The position numbers and the translations under genes were made by a program. This document shows, one piece after another, positions 36,250-46,334 of a stretch of 64,000 nt of DNA. The notes under the pieces are model-generated. The model had not been told where the DNA came from and searched no databases. It was given only the letters and a program-made list of their open reading frames with translations. This stretch comes from Sinorhizobium fredii (GTDB lineage: Bacteria; Pseudomonadota; Alphaproteobacteria; Rhizobiales; Rhizobiaceae). The stretch spans positions 434,001-498,000 of the forward strand of contig NZ_CP024310.1 in assembly GCF_002944405.1 (NCBI RefSeq), in the 5' to 3' direction. Every line of letters starts with the position of its first letter. The first letter of the stretch is position 1.

Positions 36250-37347
36250 TCAGAGTCCGAGGTCAAGTTGGGACTGTGATTGCGCATCACTGATTTCGGA
36301 GGCCGTCAGCGTTGAAAGCGCGACACCGAGCAGCCTCACAGGTCGCTTGAATGGATAGACGGTTGCCAAGAGGTCCGACGCCGCAGCAAGGATTTCAGGA
36401 ATGCCCGCAAACGCTACTGACCCGGTCCGGCTCCGCGTCGCCAAGGTGAAGTCCGAGTATTTGATTTTCACGGTGACCGTCTTGCCGCTGATGCCTTGCG
36501 CCTCGCAATAGCGCCAGACCTTCTCTGCGAGCGGTTTCAGTTCCGCGGTCGCCAGATCGAGATCATTGATGTCCTCGACGAAGGTATCCTCCGCGCCCAC
36601 GGACTTGCGGATCCGGTTGGGCTTCACCTGGCGCTCATCGATGCCGCGGGCGATGCCATAGAAATACGGACCCGACTTCCCGAAATGCTCCACCAGGAAT
36701 TCAAGCGTCTTCTCCTTGAGATCGAGTCCGGTCTCGATGCCATATTTCCGCATGCGCTCCGCAGTCGCCGGCCCGACCCCATGGAATTTCTTGACGGGGA
36801 GGGCCTCGACGAAGGCCGGTCCGTTCTTCGGCGTGATCACTGCCTGGCCGTTGGGTTTGTTGAGGTCGCTTGCCATCTTGGCGAGGAACTTGTTGTAGGA
36901 GATGCCGGCCGACGCGTTGAGGCCGGTGACGGCCTTGATCTTGGCACGGATCTCCAGCGCGATCTCGGTGGCGATGTCCATGCCTTTCAGGTTCTCGGTA
37001 ACATCAAGATAAGCCTCGTCAAGCGATAGCGGCTCGATCATCGGCGTGTATTCCGCAAAGATCTCCCGTATCTGCTGGGACACCGCCTTGTAGACGTCGA
37101 AGCGCGGCGGCACGAAAATCAGGTCCGGGCACTTTCGCTTGGCGGTGACCGACGGCATTGCCGAATGAACGCCATAGGCGCGCGCCTCGTAGCTCGCCGC
37201 AGCGACCACGCCACGCGCGGCGGAGCCTCCGACGGCTATAGGCTTTCCGCGTAAATCGGGGTTATCGCGCTGCTCGACCGACGCATAAAAAGCATCCATG
37301 TCCACATGGACGATTTTGCGAATGGGGGTGGGGCTTATGTCGTTCAT
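36250..37347 (-). CDS. dinB: DNA polymerase IV
   Basis: A 365-residue Y-family translesion polymerase. The N-terminal IVHVDMDAFYASVEQRDNP carries the first catalytic Asp, PLSLDEAYLDVT the second acidic pair, and VKKFHGVGPATAERM is the HhH thumb, followed by the little-finger domain ending in LLGVALSTL. The length is normal. The final residues lack an obvious beta-clamp binding pentapeptide; QSQLDLGL at the C-terminus is the best candidate (QLDLGL). It lies tail-to-tail with the small RNA. Confidence 0.95.
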   Translation of the reverse strand: MNDISPTPIRKIVHVDMDAFYASVEQRDNPDLRGKPIAVGGSAARGVVAAASYEARAYGVHSAMPSVTAKRKCPDLIFVPPRFDVYKAVSQQIREIFAEYTPMIEPLSLDEAYLDVTENLKGMDIATEIALEIRAKIKAVTGLNASAGISYNKFLAKMASDLNKPNGQAVITPKNGPAFVEALPVKKFHGVGPATAERMRKYGIETGLDLKEKTLEFLVEHFGKSGPYFYGIARGIDERQVKPNRIRKSVGAEDTFVEDINDLDLATAELKPLAEKVWRYCEAQGISGKTVTVKIKYSDFTLATRSRTGSVAFAGIPEILAAASDLLATVYPFKRPVRLLGVALSTLTASEISDAQSQSQLDLGL

Positions 37348-37575
37348 GACGGCTTCAGCGATGGCGAGGGGATCGGCGCATTACCGGAGGATCTGCGCCG
37401 AAACAAAAAGGGAACATACCAGCCTTTACCGCGATATCAACTGTTCGATCGACCTGACCCACGCGCGCCCCGCGAAACTACGGACCGCCGGCCGCGTTGT
37501 CATCTGTGAACATCGACGATCGGGAGGCAGACGCCGGCGCCGCTCCTCGTACGCCTGGAAGGGTCCGCGAAACCA

Positions 37576-40205
37576 ATGGCTGACAATCTTTCGAAATACC
37601 GCGCCAAACGCGATTTCAAGAAGACCAGCGAACCGAGCGGTAAGGCGCAGGTCAAGCCATCGAACCGCCGCCGCTTCGTGATCCAGAAGCACGACGCCAC
37701 GCGGCTTCACTATGACCTCAGGCTCGAGCTCGACGGCGTGTTCAAATCCTGGGCAGTGACCAGGGGGCCATCGCTCGATCCTAGTGACAAGCGGCTCGCT
37801 GTCGAGGTCGAGGATCACCCGCTCGACTACGGCGACTTCGAAGGCACGATCCCCAAGGGTCAATATGGCGGCGGCACGGTCATGCTATGGGATCGCGGCT
37901 ACTGGGAGCCGGAGGGTAGGAAGTCACCTGAAGAGGCCCTGAGGAAGGGCGACTTCAAGTTCACGCTTGTTGGCAAGCGGCTGCATGGCAGCTTCGTCCT
38001 AGTTCGGATGCGCAACGATCGCGATGGCGGCAAACGGACCAACTGGCTGCTGATCAAGCATCGTGACGAACATTCGGTTGAGGAGAACGGCGCGGCGATC
38101 CTCGAGGAGAACGCGACTTCCGTCGCCTCCGGCCGCAGCATGGAGCAGATCGCGGAAGGCAAGGGCCGCAAGCCACGACCGTTCATGATGGCGAATGCGG
38201 ATGTAGAAGCGGATGCCGTCTGGGACAGCAAGCACGGTCTGGCGGCTGACGAGCGCAAGAAGAGATCGCGCAAGAATATCGCGACTTCCACGACAGTCGA
38301 CCTGCCGGGCTTCGTCGCGCCGCAGCTCTGCGAGACGCTTGCGCGGCCGCCGGCCGGCGACGACTGGCTGCATGAGATCAAATTCGACGGTTATCGGATC
38401 CAGATGCGCGTCGCCCAGGGCAAGGTGACGCTGAAGACGCGCAAGGGTCTCGACTGGACCGCGAAATATCCAGAGATCGCCGATGCTGCATCCGAATTGC
38501 CCGATTGCATCATCGATGGCGAAATCTGCGCCCTGGACGACAATGGTGCACCCGATTTCGCAGCACTCCAGGCCGCGCTCTCGGAAGGCAAGACCGCTAA
38601 CCTTGTCTACTTCGCCTTCGACCTGCTCTTCGCTGGCGGCGAGGACTTGAGGTCGATGCGATTGATCGAGCGGAAGAAGCGGCTCGAAGACTTCCTCGCT
38701 GCCGGGAGCGACGATCCGCATATCCGCTACGTCGAACACTTCGAATCCGGCGGTGACGCGGTGCTGCGCTCCGCCTGCAAGCTGTCGCTCGAAGGTATCG
38801 TCTCCAAGCAGATGGATGCGCCCTATCAGTCGGGCCGCACCGATACCTGGGCAAAGTCGAAATGCCGGGCTGGTCATGAGGTGGTGATCGGTGGCTATGC
38901 CAGGACCAACGGCAAGTTTCGATCTCTTCTGGTCGGCGTTCACCGCGGCGATCACTTCGTCTACGTCGGCCGGGTCGGCACGGGCTTCGGCGCCGCGAAG
39001 GTCGAGCGGTTCGTCCCCAAGCTGAAGGCGTTGGAAACATCGAAGTCACCCTTCACCGGGATCGGTGCGCCGAAAAAGGAGAAGGAAGTCACCTGGCTGA
39101 AACCGGAGCTCGTTGCCGAGATCGAGTTCGCCGACTGGACGGGCGACGGCCTAGTTCGTCAGGCAGCCTTCAAGGGTCTGCGCGAAGACAAGCCAGCCGC
39201 GGAGGTCGAGACCGAACGGCCGGCAACACCCACCAAGACAGACACACCCGAGCCGGCGCCGAGCGCAAAGACGAGGGCTGTCCGCCGCAAAGGCGCGAAG
39301 GCAGAGGTGATGGGCGTCCTCATCTCCAGTCCCGACAAGGCGCTCTGGCCGGACGCCGGCGATGGCGAACCGGTCACAAAGGAGGACCTTGCCCGCTATC
39401 ATGAAGCTGTCGGCACCTGGCTCATCGAGCATATCAGGGGCAGGCCCTGCTCGATCATTCGGGCGCCGGACGGCATTGGCGGCGAGCAATTTTTTCAGCG
39501 ACATGCGATGCCCGGCACGTCCAACCTGCTCGAGCTGGTGAAAGTCTTCGGCGACAAGAAGCCCTACCTTCAGATCGACCGGATCGAGGGGCTCGCGGCG
39601 ATCGCCCAGATCGGCGGTATCGAATTGCATCCGTGGAACTGCGAGCCCGGCAAGCCGGAAGTGCCTGGTCGTCTGGTGTTCGATCTCGATCCTGGTCCCG
39701 ACGTCCCGTTTGCTGCTGTGACGCGCGCGAGATGCGCGTTCGCCTCGACGCGCTCGGCCTCGTCAGCTTCTGCAAAACCACAGGCGGCAAGGGATTGCAT
39801 GTCGTCACGCCATTCACTGTGAATAAGCGCAAGCCTCTGTCGTGGACGGAGGCCAAGGGTTTCGCGCATGACGTTTGCGAGCAAATGGCGCGCGATAATC
39901 CCGATCTTTATCTCATCAAGATGAGCAAGAGCCTCAGGAGTGGGAGGATCTTTCTCGACTATCTCCGCAACGATCGCATGGCGACCGCCGTGGCGCCGCT
40001 GTCGCCGCGCGCGCGGCCCGGCGCCACTGTCTCGATGCCGCTCAACTGGACACAGGTGAAGTCCGATCTCGACCCGAAGCGCTTTACCGTTCGCACCGTG
40101 CCTGCGCTGCTTGCGAAAACCACTGCCTGGCAGGACTATTGTGATGGCGAGCGGCCGCTCGAACAGGCGATCAAGCGCCTTGGAAAATCCAGACGGGCCG
40201 CGTGA
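37576..40205 (+). pseudogene. ligD: Multidomain ATP-dependent DNA ligase LigD, single frameshift
   Basis: A PE-ligase-polymerase LigD of about 875 residues. The phosphoesterase domain (residues 25-160) has [16 protein letters not shown]. The ligase domain (about 240-550) has the adenylation site [11 protein letters not shown]. The polymerase domain begins with [13 protein letters not shown] and has [12 protein letters not shown]. At about 39720 the frame breaks: the rest ([24 protein letters not shown] onward to 40205) continues one frame lower, as if one G was lost. The break truncates the polymerase domain; phosphoesterase and ligase domains are intact. It could be a sequencing error, but Ku in the same locus is also destroyed. 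Confidence 0.85.
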
Positions 40206-40233
40206 GCACTTGGTGCCGCCCGGGTCATGACCG

Positions 40234-41127
40234 ATGGATGAAGAAACGAAAGACCAGCCTTCCAGGCCCGCCCGTGTGGGTGCGACGACCGACCTGCCGC
40301 ATGACCGAATAACGGTGGCACGGTTTCGGGAGGCGTTCCCGCGGGCGCGCTGGAGCGACAGGCTGAATGCCTGGTTCGTTCCGGGCCGCACCGCCGAAAA
40401 GCGCATCAGCCGCTGGCTGGCCGAGATGGAGGCGGAGGCCGATAGATTCGCTGATGAGAAGGGCAGGGACGCGTTCGCCTTCGATCCGATCGAAAGCCGC
40501 TATCTCGAGGCGACGACCGCCACGTTACAGATCCAGACGCCCTATTCACGGACGGTCGTCAACGAGATCCGGGAAATTCCGTATGCACGCTGGGACGCCG
40601 ATCGCCGGCTATGGACCGTCCCTTACCGCTCGTTCAATGAACTCCGGAAGCGATGGCCCACGATCGAGGCGGCGGCGGAGCGCAGTGAGCCGGAAGCACG
40701 GCAGGCACGGCGCGAAACGATCAAGGGAACGCAAGAAGACGAGGCATCCAAGGCGAGGATGAAGGAGCGCCGTCGGAAACGCTATCCCGTTCCTGCCGAT
40801 TATGCTCCGCCCTTTGACCGCGCCGTCGGCACGCATGTCGGCGTCGTTTTCTTCATCGGCACTGACGGCGAGCTGGCCGACCCGGCGACGATCAGCACGT
40901 TCTACTTCCCCGCCGAAGATGGCGAGGAATATGTGTGGACGTCGTGGCGATCGGGCTCGCTCGAAGAACTGGTGACGACCTGGCCCGCACGAACGCCGCC
41001 GAACGAGCGCGAGCTCGAACGGGGTTGGTGGATGCCTGATCTGGAGGAACTGCGCGTGGCGCGGCGCAACGCCAAATCAAGGCGACGGGCCAGAGAGCGC
41101 AACGACAAGAAGGAATGCTCCCGGTGA
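40234..41127 (+). CDS. Hypothetical protein with two HARP-like repeats
   Basis: A 297-residue soluble protein with no named family that I can assign firmly. Two repeats stand out: FPRARWSDRLNAWFVP with following RWLAEMEAEA (residues about 32-62), and IPYARWDADRRLWTVP with RKRWPTIEAAA (about 110-145). The W...W.VP pattern resembles HARP/SMARCAL1-type DNA-annealing modules. The C-terminal third is charged and ends in a basic tail (RRNAKSRRRARERNDKK). It follows ligD by 28 bases on the same strand, which suggests, but does not show, a DNA-repair role. Confidence 0.62.
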   Translation: MDEETKDQPSRPARVGATTDLPHDRITVARFREAFPRARWSDRLNAWFVPGRTAEKRISRWLAEMEAEADRFADEKGRDAFAFDPIESRYLEATTATLQIQTPYSRTVVNEIREIPYARWDADRRLWTVPYRSFNELRKRWPTIEAAAERSEPEARQARRETIKGTQEDEASKARMKERRRKRYPVPADYAPPFDRAVGTHVGVVFFIGTDGELADPATISTFYFPAEDGEEYVWTSWRSGSLEELVTTWPARTPPNERELERGWWMPDLEELRVARRNAKSRRRARERNDKKECSR

Positions 41128-41633
41128 AAAATCAGCAAACCGCGCTTGAGGTCTTCCGGAGCCTGCCTCCCGTCGAGACGCGCGAACTGGCCGGGCTTTG
41201 GAAAGGACACGGCATCCCGACGGGGCATCCATTCGACGGTGTGCTCGAAAATCTCGGCTGGTTCGGCAAACGGTTCACGCCGGACATGCGCGCCGATGCC
41301 TTGCTGTTTCGATCGGGAGACCGGCGACTGGTCGCGATTGATCCGAAATGGATCCCGCTTCGGCTGGCGTTACGTTTTCACGAGGTCGGCAGAATGCGCG
41401 TGGCAAGCAACCTGTTTTCCTATCTCCAGCGCCGGCTGCGGGCGAGGGCCCCGGTCGCCTCCTTGAAGACGATGGTGTTTGGCGGCGTCGAGAGCGCGGC
41501 CTTGGTCTATGACCATCAACCCATTGTCGATCATTTCCGACGGATAGATGTGGACAGGATCATTGGCGCGATGACGATCAATGGTGACGATCGGATCTAC
41601 TTCTTCGAACTCCAGCGCGTCGACGGACCTTGA
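41115..41633 (+). CDS. GXWXG/DUF4334 domain protein
   Basis: A protein of about 170 residues. The N-terminal GXWXG domain is seen in ELAGLWKGHGIPTGHP and the C-terminal DUF4334 part in DHFRRIDVDRIIGAM and IYFFELQRV. The function of the family is unknown. A GTG at 41124 makes a GTGA overlap with the preceding stop and lies about ten bases after AAGGA, so it may be the true start instead of the ATG at 41115. A strong terminator follows. Confidence 0.75.
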   Translation: MLPVKNQQTALEVFRSLPPVETRELAGLWKGHGIPTGHPFDGVLENLGWFGKRFTPDMRADALLFRSGDRRLVAIDPKWIPLRLALRFHEVGRMRVASNLFSYLQRRLRARAPVASLKTMVFGGVESAALVYDHQPIVDHFRRIDVDRIIGAMTINGDDRIYFFELQRVDGP

Positions 41634-41716
41634 AATGCGGGCAGCCGGTCGCTCACCACCCGAATCGATGACCGCTTTTGCGAGCAACTGTTCTACCGCG
41701 CGGTCGTCCGGGTCCG

Positions 41717-41750
41717 ACAGGGCGCTCCCCGAAAGGGTCGAGCGCCCTGT
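41717..41750 (+). terminator. Rho-independent-like terminator after the ligD operon
   Basis: ACAGGGCGCTC pairs with GAGCGCCCTGT (11 bp), and the loop can extend the stem with CCC-GAAA-GGG. TCTTTC follows. It lies 84 bases after the DUF4334 stop. Confidence 0.68.
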
Positions 41751-41841
41751 TCTTTCATCGGTCCGCTTTTCAAATCTCGATGACGTCATACGTAGAACCA
41801 TTTTCCTCCGTAAGGGTTCGCTTCGTCAGGAGGTCCAAGCT

Positions 41842-42054
41842 ATGAAGCCTGAACAATTCCTTGAACGCTGGAAATCGGAGCATATCGACAGCGGCACGCA
41901 GCAGAGCGACGCGTCGAGGCTCGTCGAGGATCTTCTCGCTGATGCGGAGAAGGAGGGCATCAGTCGCGACATGCTGGTGGAAGCGGCCGGCGGCGGGCTC
42001 GTCAATTATATCGTCGGCGCTATCAAAGAGGCGGTCGAGGAGGAGCTCTGGTAG
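41842..42054 (+). CDS. Small DUF768-like protein
   Basis: A 70-residue acidic helical protein starting at MKPEQFLERWKSEHI after AGGAGGT. The pattern FLERWxSEHI, a central LADAEKEGIS and a C-terminal amphipathic helix (IVGAIKEAVEEELW) resembles small rhizobial DUF768-type proteins. No function is known. Confidence 0.62.
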   Translation: MKPEQFLERWKSEHIDSGTQQSDASRLVEDLLADAEKEGISRDMLVEAAGGGLVNYIVGAIKEAVEEELW

Positions 42055-42090
42055 CGAGTCATGCGCGGCGCGGCTCGCGACCCCCGCCTT

Positions 42091-43134
42091 TCAGAGGGTC
42101 GCCCGTTCGCTCATGTCAAACACCGCGGCATTGTCCTGAACCTCGCGAAGGCCCTTGTAGGATGCGTGGCGCAGGCTCCCGTCATGGGTCCAGCCGCGAA
42201 ACTCGATCTCCGCGATCAAGGTCGGCTGCGCGAAGATCAGGTTCTTGCCCTTGAGCGGCACCGCCGGCCGTTTGGTCTTGAGCCTGTCGAGAGTGGCGCG
42301 CAGGTATGCTGCGTCCTTCGTATTAAACCCGGTTCCGACCGAGCCGACATAAACCCAGTCATGACCTTTGCGGCCGGCGAGAAAAAGGCTGCCAAGCCCG
42401 CCGCGGGCAGTCAGCGACTGCTCGTAGCCGACGATCATGAAGCTTTCGCTCTGGACGCATTTGATCTTCAACCAGTCGCCGGTGCGACCGGAGCGATAGG
42501 GCCGATCCCGATGCTTGGCGATGATGCCCTCGAGGCCCATGGAGCAAGCCTTCTCGAGAAGTGCGGCGCCATCCCCGAACACTTCCTCGGACAACTGGAT
42601 CGCGCCGGCGGAGCCGTCAAGAAAGTCTTCGAGCAGATGCCGGCGCACGGAGAGTTCTGTTCCTGTCAGGTCGTGGCCATCGAAATAGAGAAGGTCGAAA
42701 GCAAAACACACCGACTCCGTCGATGAACGCTTGCCGCCGCGTCCGCCGAGCGAGCGCTGCAGCGCCCCGAAATCGGACCGTCCTTCCTCATCGAGCACGA
42801 CGGCCTCGCCATCGAGGATGGCGGTCCCGACACCGAGCTTGCTGGCGGCCTCGGCGATTGCCGGGAAACGATGCGTCCAGTCGTGGCCGCCGCGAGTGAT
42901 GATCCTGACACCTTTCGGCTCGATATGGATTGCCAGGCGATAGCCGTCCCACTTCACCTCGAACACCCAATCCGGGCCTTTCGGCGGGACCGGCTTCAGG
43001 AGCGCCAGGCAGGGCTCGATGCGCTCGGGCATCGGGTCGAACGGAAGATTGGGTTGTGCCGGATTGCGCGGCCGGGCCGGTTTGGACTTAGCGACGGAAT
43101 CGTCCTGCAGCAAAGGTTTGGCACGACGGCTCAT
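42091..43134 (-). CDS. ligD: Non-homologous end-joining DNA ligase (ligase domain only)
   Basis: A 347-residue LigD-type ligase with no phosphoesterase or polymerase domain. The adenylation motif is VFEVKWDGYRLAIH (catalytic Lys), followed by ILDGEAVVLDEEG, CFAFDLLYFDGHDL, EGIIAKHRDRPYRSGR and DWLKIKCV, and a C-terminal OB fold ending in ASYKGLRE. Its start overlaps the stop of the ku remnant (ATGA), so in the intact ancestor Ku and this ligase were co-translated. It appears intact, though its partner is gone. Confidence 0.9.
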   Translation of the reverse strand: MSRRAKPLLQDDSVAKSKPARPRNPAQPNLPFDPMPERIEPCLALLKPVPPKGPDWVFEVKWDGYRLAIHIEPKGVRIITRGGHDWTHRFPAIAEAASKLGVGTAILDGEAVVLDEEGRSDFGALQRSLGGRGGKRSSTESVCFAFDLLYFDGHDLTGTELSVRRHLLEDFLDGSAGAIQLSEEVFGDGAALLEKACSMGLEGIIAKHRDRPYRSGRTGDWLKIKCVQSESFMIVGYEQSLTARGGLGSLFLAGRKGHDWVYVGSVGTGFNTKDAAYLRATLDRLKTKRPAVPLKGKNLIFAQPTLIAEIEFRGWTHDGSLRHASYKGLREVQDNAAVFDMSERATL

Positions 43135-43368
43135 TTGGTCACCCGTTTCTCAGTCGCGACTGACTTTCGCAAAGCGTCCATGATGTCGACGACATTGCTC
43201 GGCGACGACGAAGGTGCCACCTTGCTCTTGCCCTTCTGCGGCTTCGACGCCTTCTTCTCGGCCGCGATTATCTCCAGCAGGCGCGCATGCGGCCGTATAA
43301 AGCGCCACCGGACAGGTCACTTCTCCGAACTTGATATAGCCTTTCCAATTCGCTCTTGGACCAACCAT
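43131..43368 (-). pseudogene. ku: Ku protein remnant, core deleted
   Basis: The start is a good Ku N-terminus (NWKGYIKFGEVTCPVALYTA). After about 26 residues it joins, out of frame, to a Ku C-terminal tail readable as LLEIIAAEKKASKPQKGKSK and NVVDIMDALRKSV. The DNA-encircling core of some 200 residues is missing. The stop still overlaps the ligase start. A DNA-end-binding Ku cannot be made from this copy. Confidence 0.83.
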
Positions 43369-43563
43369 GACCCTGATAATCCCGACGCAACTCAAGCGAT
43401 TCAAGCGAATCAGCGGCGAATCGTTCCGAGTCGAAACGAATCATTTTTCAACTTGGCTGCGATCGCGTGCTCGTTTTGCGAGTCCCACTAGAGTCCCGAT
43501 TCGGTGCATCTTTTCGGGGCCACGCGCGTTTTCTTGGAGGAACAACCGCAAGGGAGTCTCGTC

Positions 43564-43740
43564 GTGAGCAAGCGCGAACTGATCGATACCGGAACCGACA
43601 AACGCTATGTCCGTCGCGACAAGGAGGGCAAGTTCAAGGAGAGCGACGACGTCTCGCGGTCGCTGGCGGCCGACGCCCGGCACGATGCCAAACATGAAAC
43701 CAAACCGGGCCAGGGTGACAAAGGCGATCGCAAGCATTGA
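43564..43740 (+). CDS. Small conserved basic hypothetical protein
   Basis: A 58-residue, very hydrophilic protein starting at a GTG: SKRELIDTGTDKRYVRRDKE and ending KPGQGDKGDRKH. Proteins of this pattern are common as short hypotheticals in alphaproteobacteria. AAGGGAG lies about ten bases before the GTG. No function is known; it is likely disordered. Confidence 0.62.
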   Translation: MSKRELIDTGTDKRYVRRDKEGKFKESDDVSRSLAADARHDAKHETKPGQGDKGDRKH

Positions 43741-43986
43741 GCCCAGGTGAAGCCTCTCGGCTGGCCATCGGCTACTTTGTCGTGCCGTGCTTGTTCGCGC
43801 GCTCCTGAATGAGCGCGCATCGCTCGATCAGTTGATCAATCTATTCAGAATCTCCAAGCAGAAGGCCGTCATCGACCATTTTTGCGGAGTCCTCACTGAG
43901 CGCGCGGAGACCATCTTCGGACGGTGTCAGAACCAGATTGCCATTGACGGCGGCCGCATAGTCGATCGGTGACCGGTCGGCCGCCA

Positions 43987-44325
43987 GGGCCGATCGAAAC
44001 CAGCATAATCGATGCAGCGATGGTGATGGCGTTCGTGCGAGCAGCGGATGTCGGGCTCAGCGGCACGGAACTCAAGCCGGAAATCGATGGCAATGCCGCC
44101 GTCCTTGCTCGACTGGAGGCGGTCCGCGGCGCGGTCGCTTTCAAACTCGGACTCTGTGTAGATCCGGCAGAGGCGGCTTCACGTACGCCGGCCTTACCGA
44201 AAATCGCTTTCGTCAGTACGCCTCGAAATCATCGTGTGGCGGATGGGCAAAAAATCGCTTCAACACAGATTGATCTGATCGCGCGAGGTGTGTCGATGGG
44301 TCGTCTCCACCATGCCTGCATAGTT
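43987..44325 (+). pseudogene. prpF: PrpF-like isomerase fragment
   Basis: The frame reads GPIETSIIDAAMVMAFVRAADVGLSG-type sequence, then GNAAVLARLEAVRGAVAFKLG, TPALPKIAFVS and QKIASTQIDLIARGVSMGRLHHA. This is the central part of PrpF (2-methylaconitate cis-trans isomerase of the AcnD/PrpF methylcitrate route). The N-terminal third is missing, and the C-terminus runs into the DUF2267 remnant on the other strand. It is a relic. Confidence 0.75.
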
Positions 44326-44721
44326 GAAACGCTCCGACGCCCTGCCCTGTTCTCCTCGCAGGTGACCTACATGCCCAAACCGAGGCCCTTCTTCAGCCCA
44401 CGTGTGACTTCGTATTTGCAGCTGAGCTCTGCCCGCCCACAACAAGGCCATCGCCGCCACATTCTCGACCCGACGCTGGTGCGCCGGCCGTTTGGAAGGC
44501 TCGCATTGATCGTAATAGGCACCCCGTACCAGTGACGGCAACTGTGCCGAAAGACGGGCTGCAAGGTCGGCGGGCAGGCGATCGCGCACGCTGTGAAGAA
44601 CGGCACTCAAGATATGCCATGCACGCTGACGGTCCGGCCCCTGATGTTCCATGATTTCATAGAGCCGGACATTGGTGATCTGAAGCGTCTTATCGAAGAC
44701 GGCAACGCCGGAAGCGCTCAT
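44260..44721 (-). pseudogene. DUF2267 protein, C-terminally truncated
   Basis: The first about 83 residues (KTLQITNVRLYEIMEHQGPD, WHILSAVLHSVRDRLP, LPSLVRGAYYDQCEPSKRP) match DUF2267 proteins of rhizobia. After about 44473 the frame carries unrelated sequence and overlaps the prpF fragment. A deletion junction has probably fused the two relics. The remaining peptide may still be made, but it lacks the second half of the domain. Confidence 0.68.
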
Positions 44722-44899
44722 GGTCCCCTCCTGCTTTCATGTGATGATCGCCGAACCACAAGAATAGCATCGACGTTCCGGCCGCTATCTTCCGCCGCTT
44801 CAGGTGGACTGCCGCGGTATGCACGGGCGAGATCACATAGCCGGTCGCCGGATCCACCTGACACCATGGGGCGCAACGATGGTGTTTGGCAAAGGAGCC

Positions 44900-46288
44900 T
44901 CAACCGGACTGATCCAGGGTGGTCAGATCATTGAGAAAATCCCGGCACCAGCGCGAGACGTCGTGCTCCAGCAGGTGATCCATCATCGTCTTCCAGCGCT
45001 CCTTCCGCTCTTCTAGCGGCATGCTGAGCGCGCGCGCGATGGCGTTGGCGGTGCCCTCTATGTCGTATGGGTTGACGAGCAACGCTCCCCTTAGCTCGCG
45101 GGCAGCTCCGGCGAAACGCGAAAGTACAAGGACGCCAGGATCGTCGAGATCCTGCGCGGCCACATATTCCTTGGCAACGAGGTTCATCCCGTCCCGAAGG
45201 GGCGTCACCAGCCCGACTTTGCCAAGCCGGTAAAGTCCGGCCAGAATATGCCGGCCCACCGAGCGGTTGATATAGCGTATGGGCACCCAATCAACGGCGC
45301 CGAGAGCACCGTTCACCCTGCCGGCCTGTTCGGCAACAGTACGCTGCATGGCTTCATACTCGGGAACTTCGGAGCGGGACTTCGGCGTGATCTGTAGATA
45401 GGTGACACGACCCTGCTGTGCCGGATTGGCCAGGATGAACTGCTCAAACGCGTCGATGCGCTGCGTGATCCCCTTGGAATAATCGAGGCGATCGACACCG
45501 ATGATCAGGCTGCGGTGTTCGATGCTTTCACGCGCTTTCCTGACGGTCTTGTTGGTCGATGCCTTTTCGGCCAACTCGGCAAAGGCCGCGGTCTCGATGC
45601 CGATTGCATAAGTGCCGCCCTTGAATAAGCGGCCATAGGCAGTGAAGCGGCCTCCGCCAAGTTCGTCGCCACTGCCTTCCCGCCTAAGACAGCCGGCGAA
45701 GTTCTCAAGGTCATGATCGGTCTGAAAGCCGACGACATCATAGTGCGACAGGCCACGCATGATCTCCTCGTGAACAGGCATGGTGAAGAGCACGTCCGCG
45801 GGCGGCCAGGGGATGTGAAGGAAGAAACCGATGCGGTTCTTCAGGCCCATCTGCCGCAGTTCCGCTGCCAGAGGGATCAAGTGATAGTCGTGCACCCAGA
45901 TGACGTCATCGGGTTTGACAAGGGGCGCCAACCGCCGTGCGAAGAAGCGGTTGACGCGGAAATATCCGGCCATTTCCTTGCGGCCATATTCGGCAAGATC
46001 AAGCCGGTAGTGGCAGATCGGCCAAAGAACCCGGTTGGCGAAGCCGTGGTAGTATTCCTCGACATCGGTGTCGGTCAGATCCGTCAGAGCATAGTTGATA
46101 TTGCCCTCCTGCAGTTGCGCAAGCGGCTCCGGCTCTTGCTCGCCGCCCGATTTTCCCGACCAGCCCATCCATATGCCGCCTTGCTCTTCGAGGGCGGCTT
46201 TCAGCGCGACCGCCAGCCCGCCCGCCGGGGCAATGCCGCCTTTGTCCGGAACGGGCACGCGATTGGACACAATGACGAGACGGCTCAT
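44900..46288 (-). CDS. otsA: Alpha,alpha-trehalose-phosphate synthase (UDP-forming)
   Basis: A 462-residue GT20 glycosyltransferase that joins UDP-glucose and glucose-6-phosphate to trehalose-6-phosphate. The N-terminal VIVSNRVPVPDKGGIAPAGG, DVIWVHDYHLIPLAAELR and IGVDRLDYSKGI are typical, as are TPLRDGMNLVAKEYVA and VLSRFAGAARELRGALLVNP. The length is normal. It lies 46 bases downstream of otsB, so synthesis and dephosphorylation are co-expressed for osmoprotection. Confidence 0.95.
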   Translation of the reverse strand: MSRLVIVSNRVPVPDKGGIAPAGGLAVALKAALEEQGGIWMGWSGKSGGEQEPEPLAQLQEGNINYALTDLTDTDVEEYYHGFANRVLWPICHYRLDLAEYGRKEMAGYFRVNRFFARRLAPLVKPDDVIWVHDYHLIPLAAELRQMGLKNRIGFFLHIPWPPADVLFTMPVHEEIMRGLSHYDVVGFQTDHDLENFAGCLRREGSGDELGGGRFTAYGRLFKGGTYAIGIETAAFAELAEKASTNKTVRKARESIEHRSLIIGVDRLDYSKGITQRIDAFEQFILANPAQQGRVTYLQITPKSRSEVPEYEAMQRTVAEQAGRVNGALGAVDWVPIRYINRSVGRHILAGLYRLGKVGLVTPLRDGMNLVAKEYVAAQDLDDPGVLVLSRFAGAARELRGALLVNPYDIEGTANAIARALSMPLEERKERWKTMMDHLLEHDVSRWCRDFLNDLTTLDQSG

Positions 46289-46334
46289 GCCGGATTCCTT
46301 TCATGCATGAAAATATGTCAGGTGCTTAAATATT

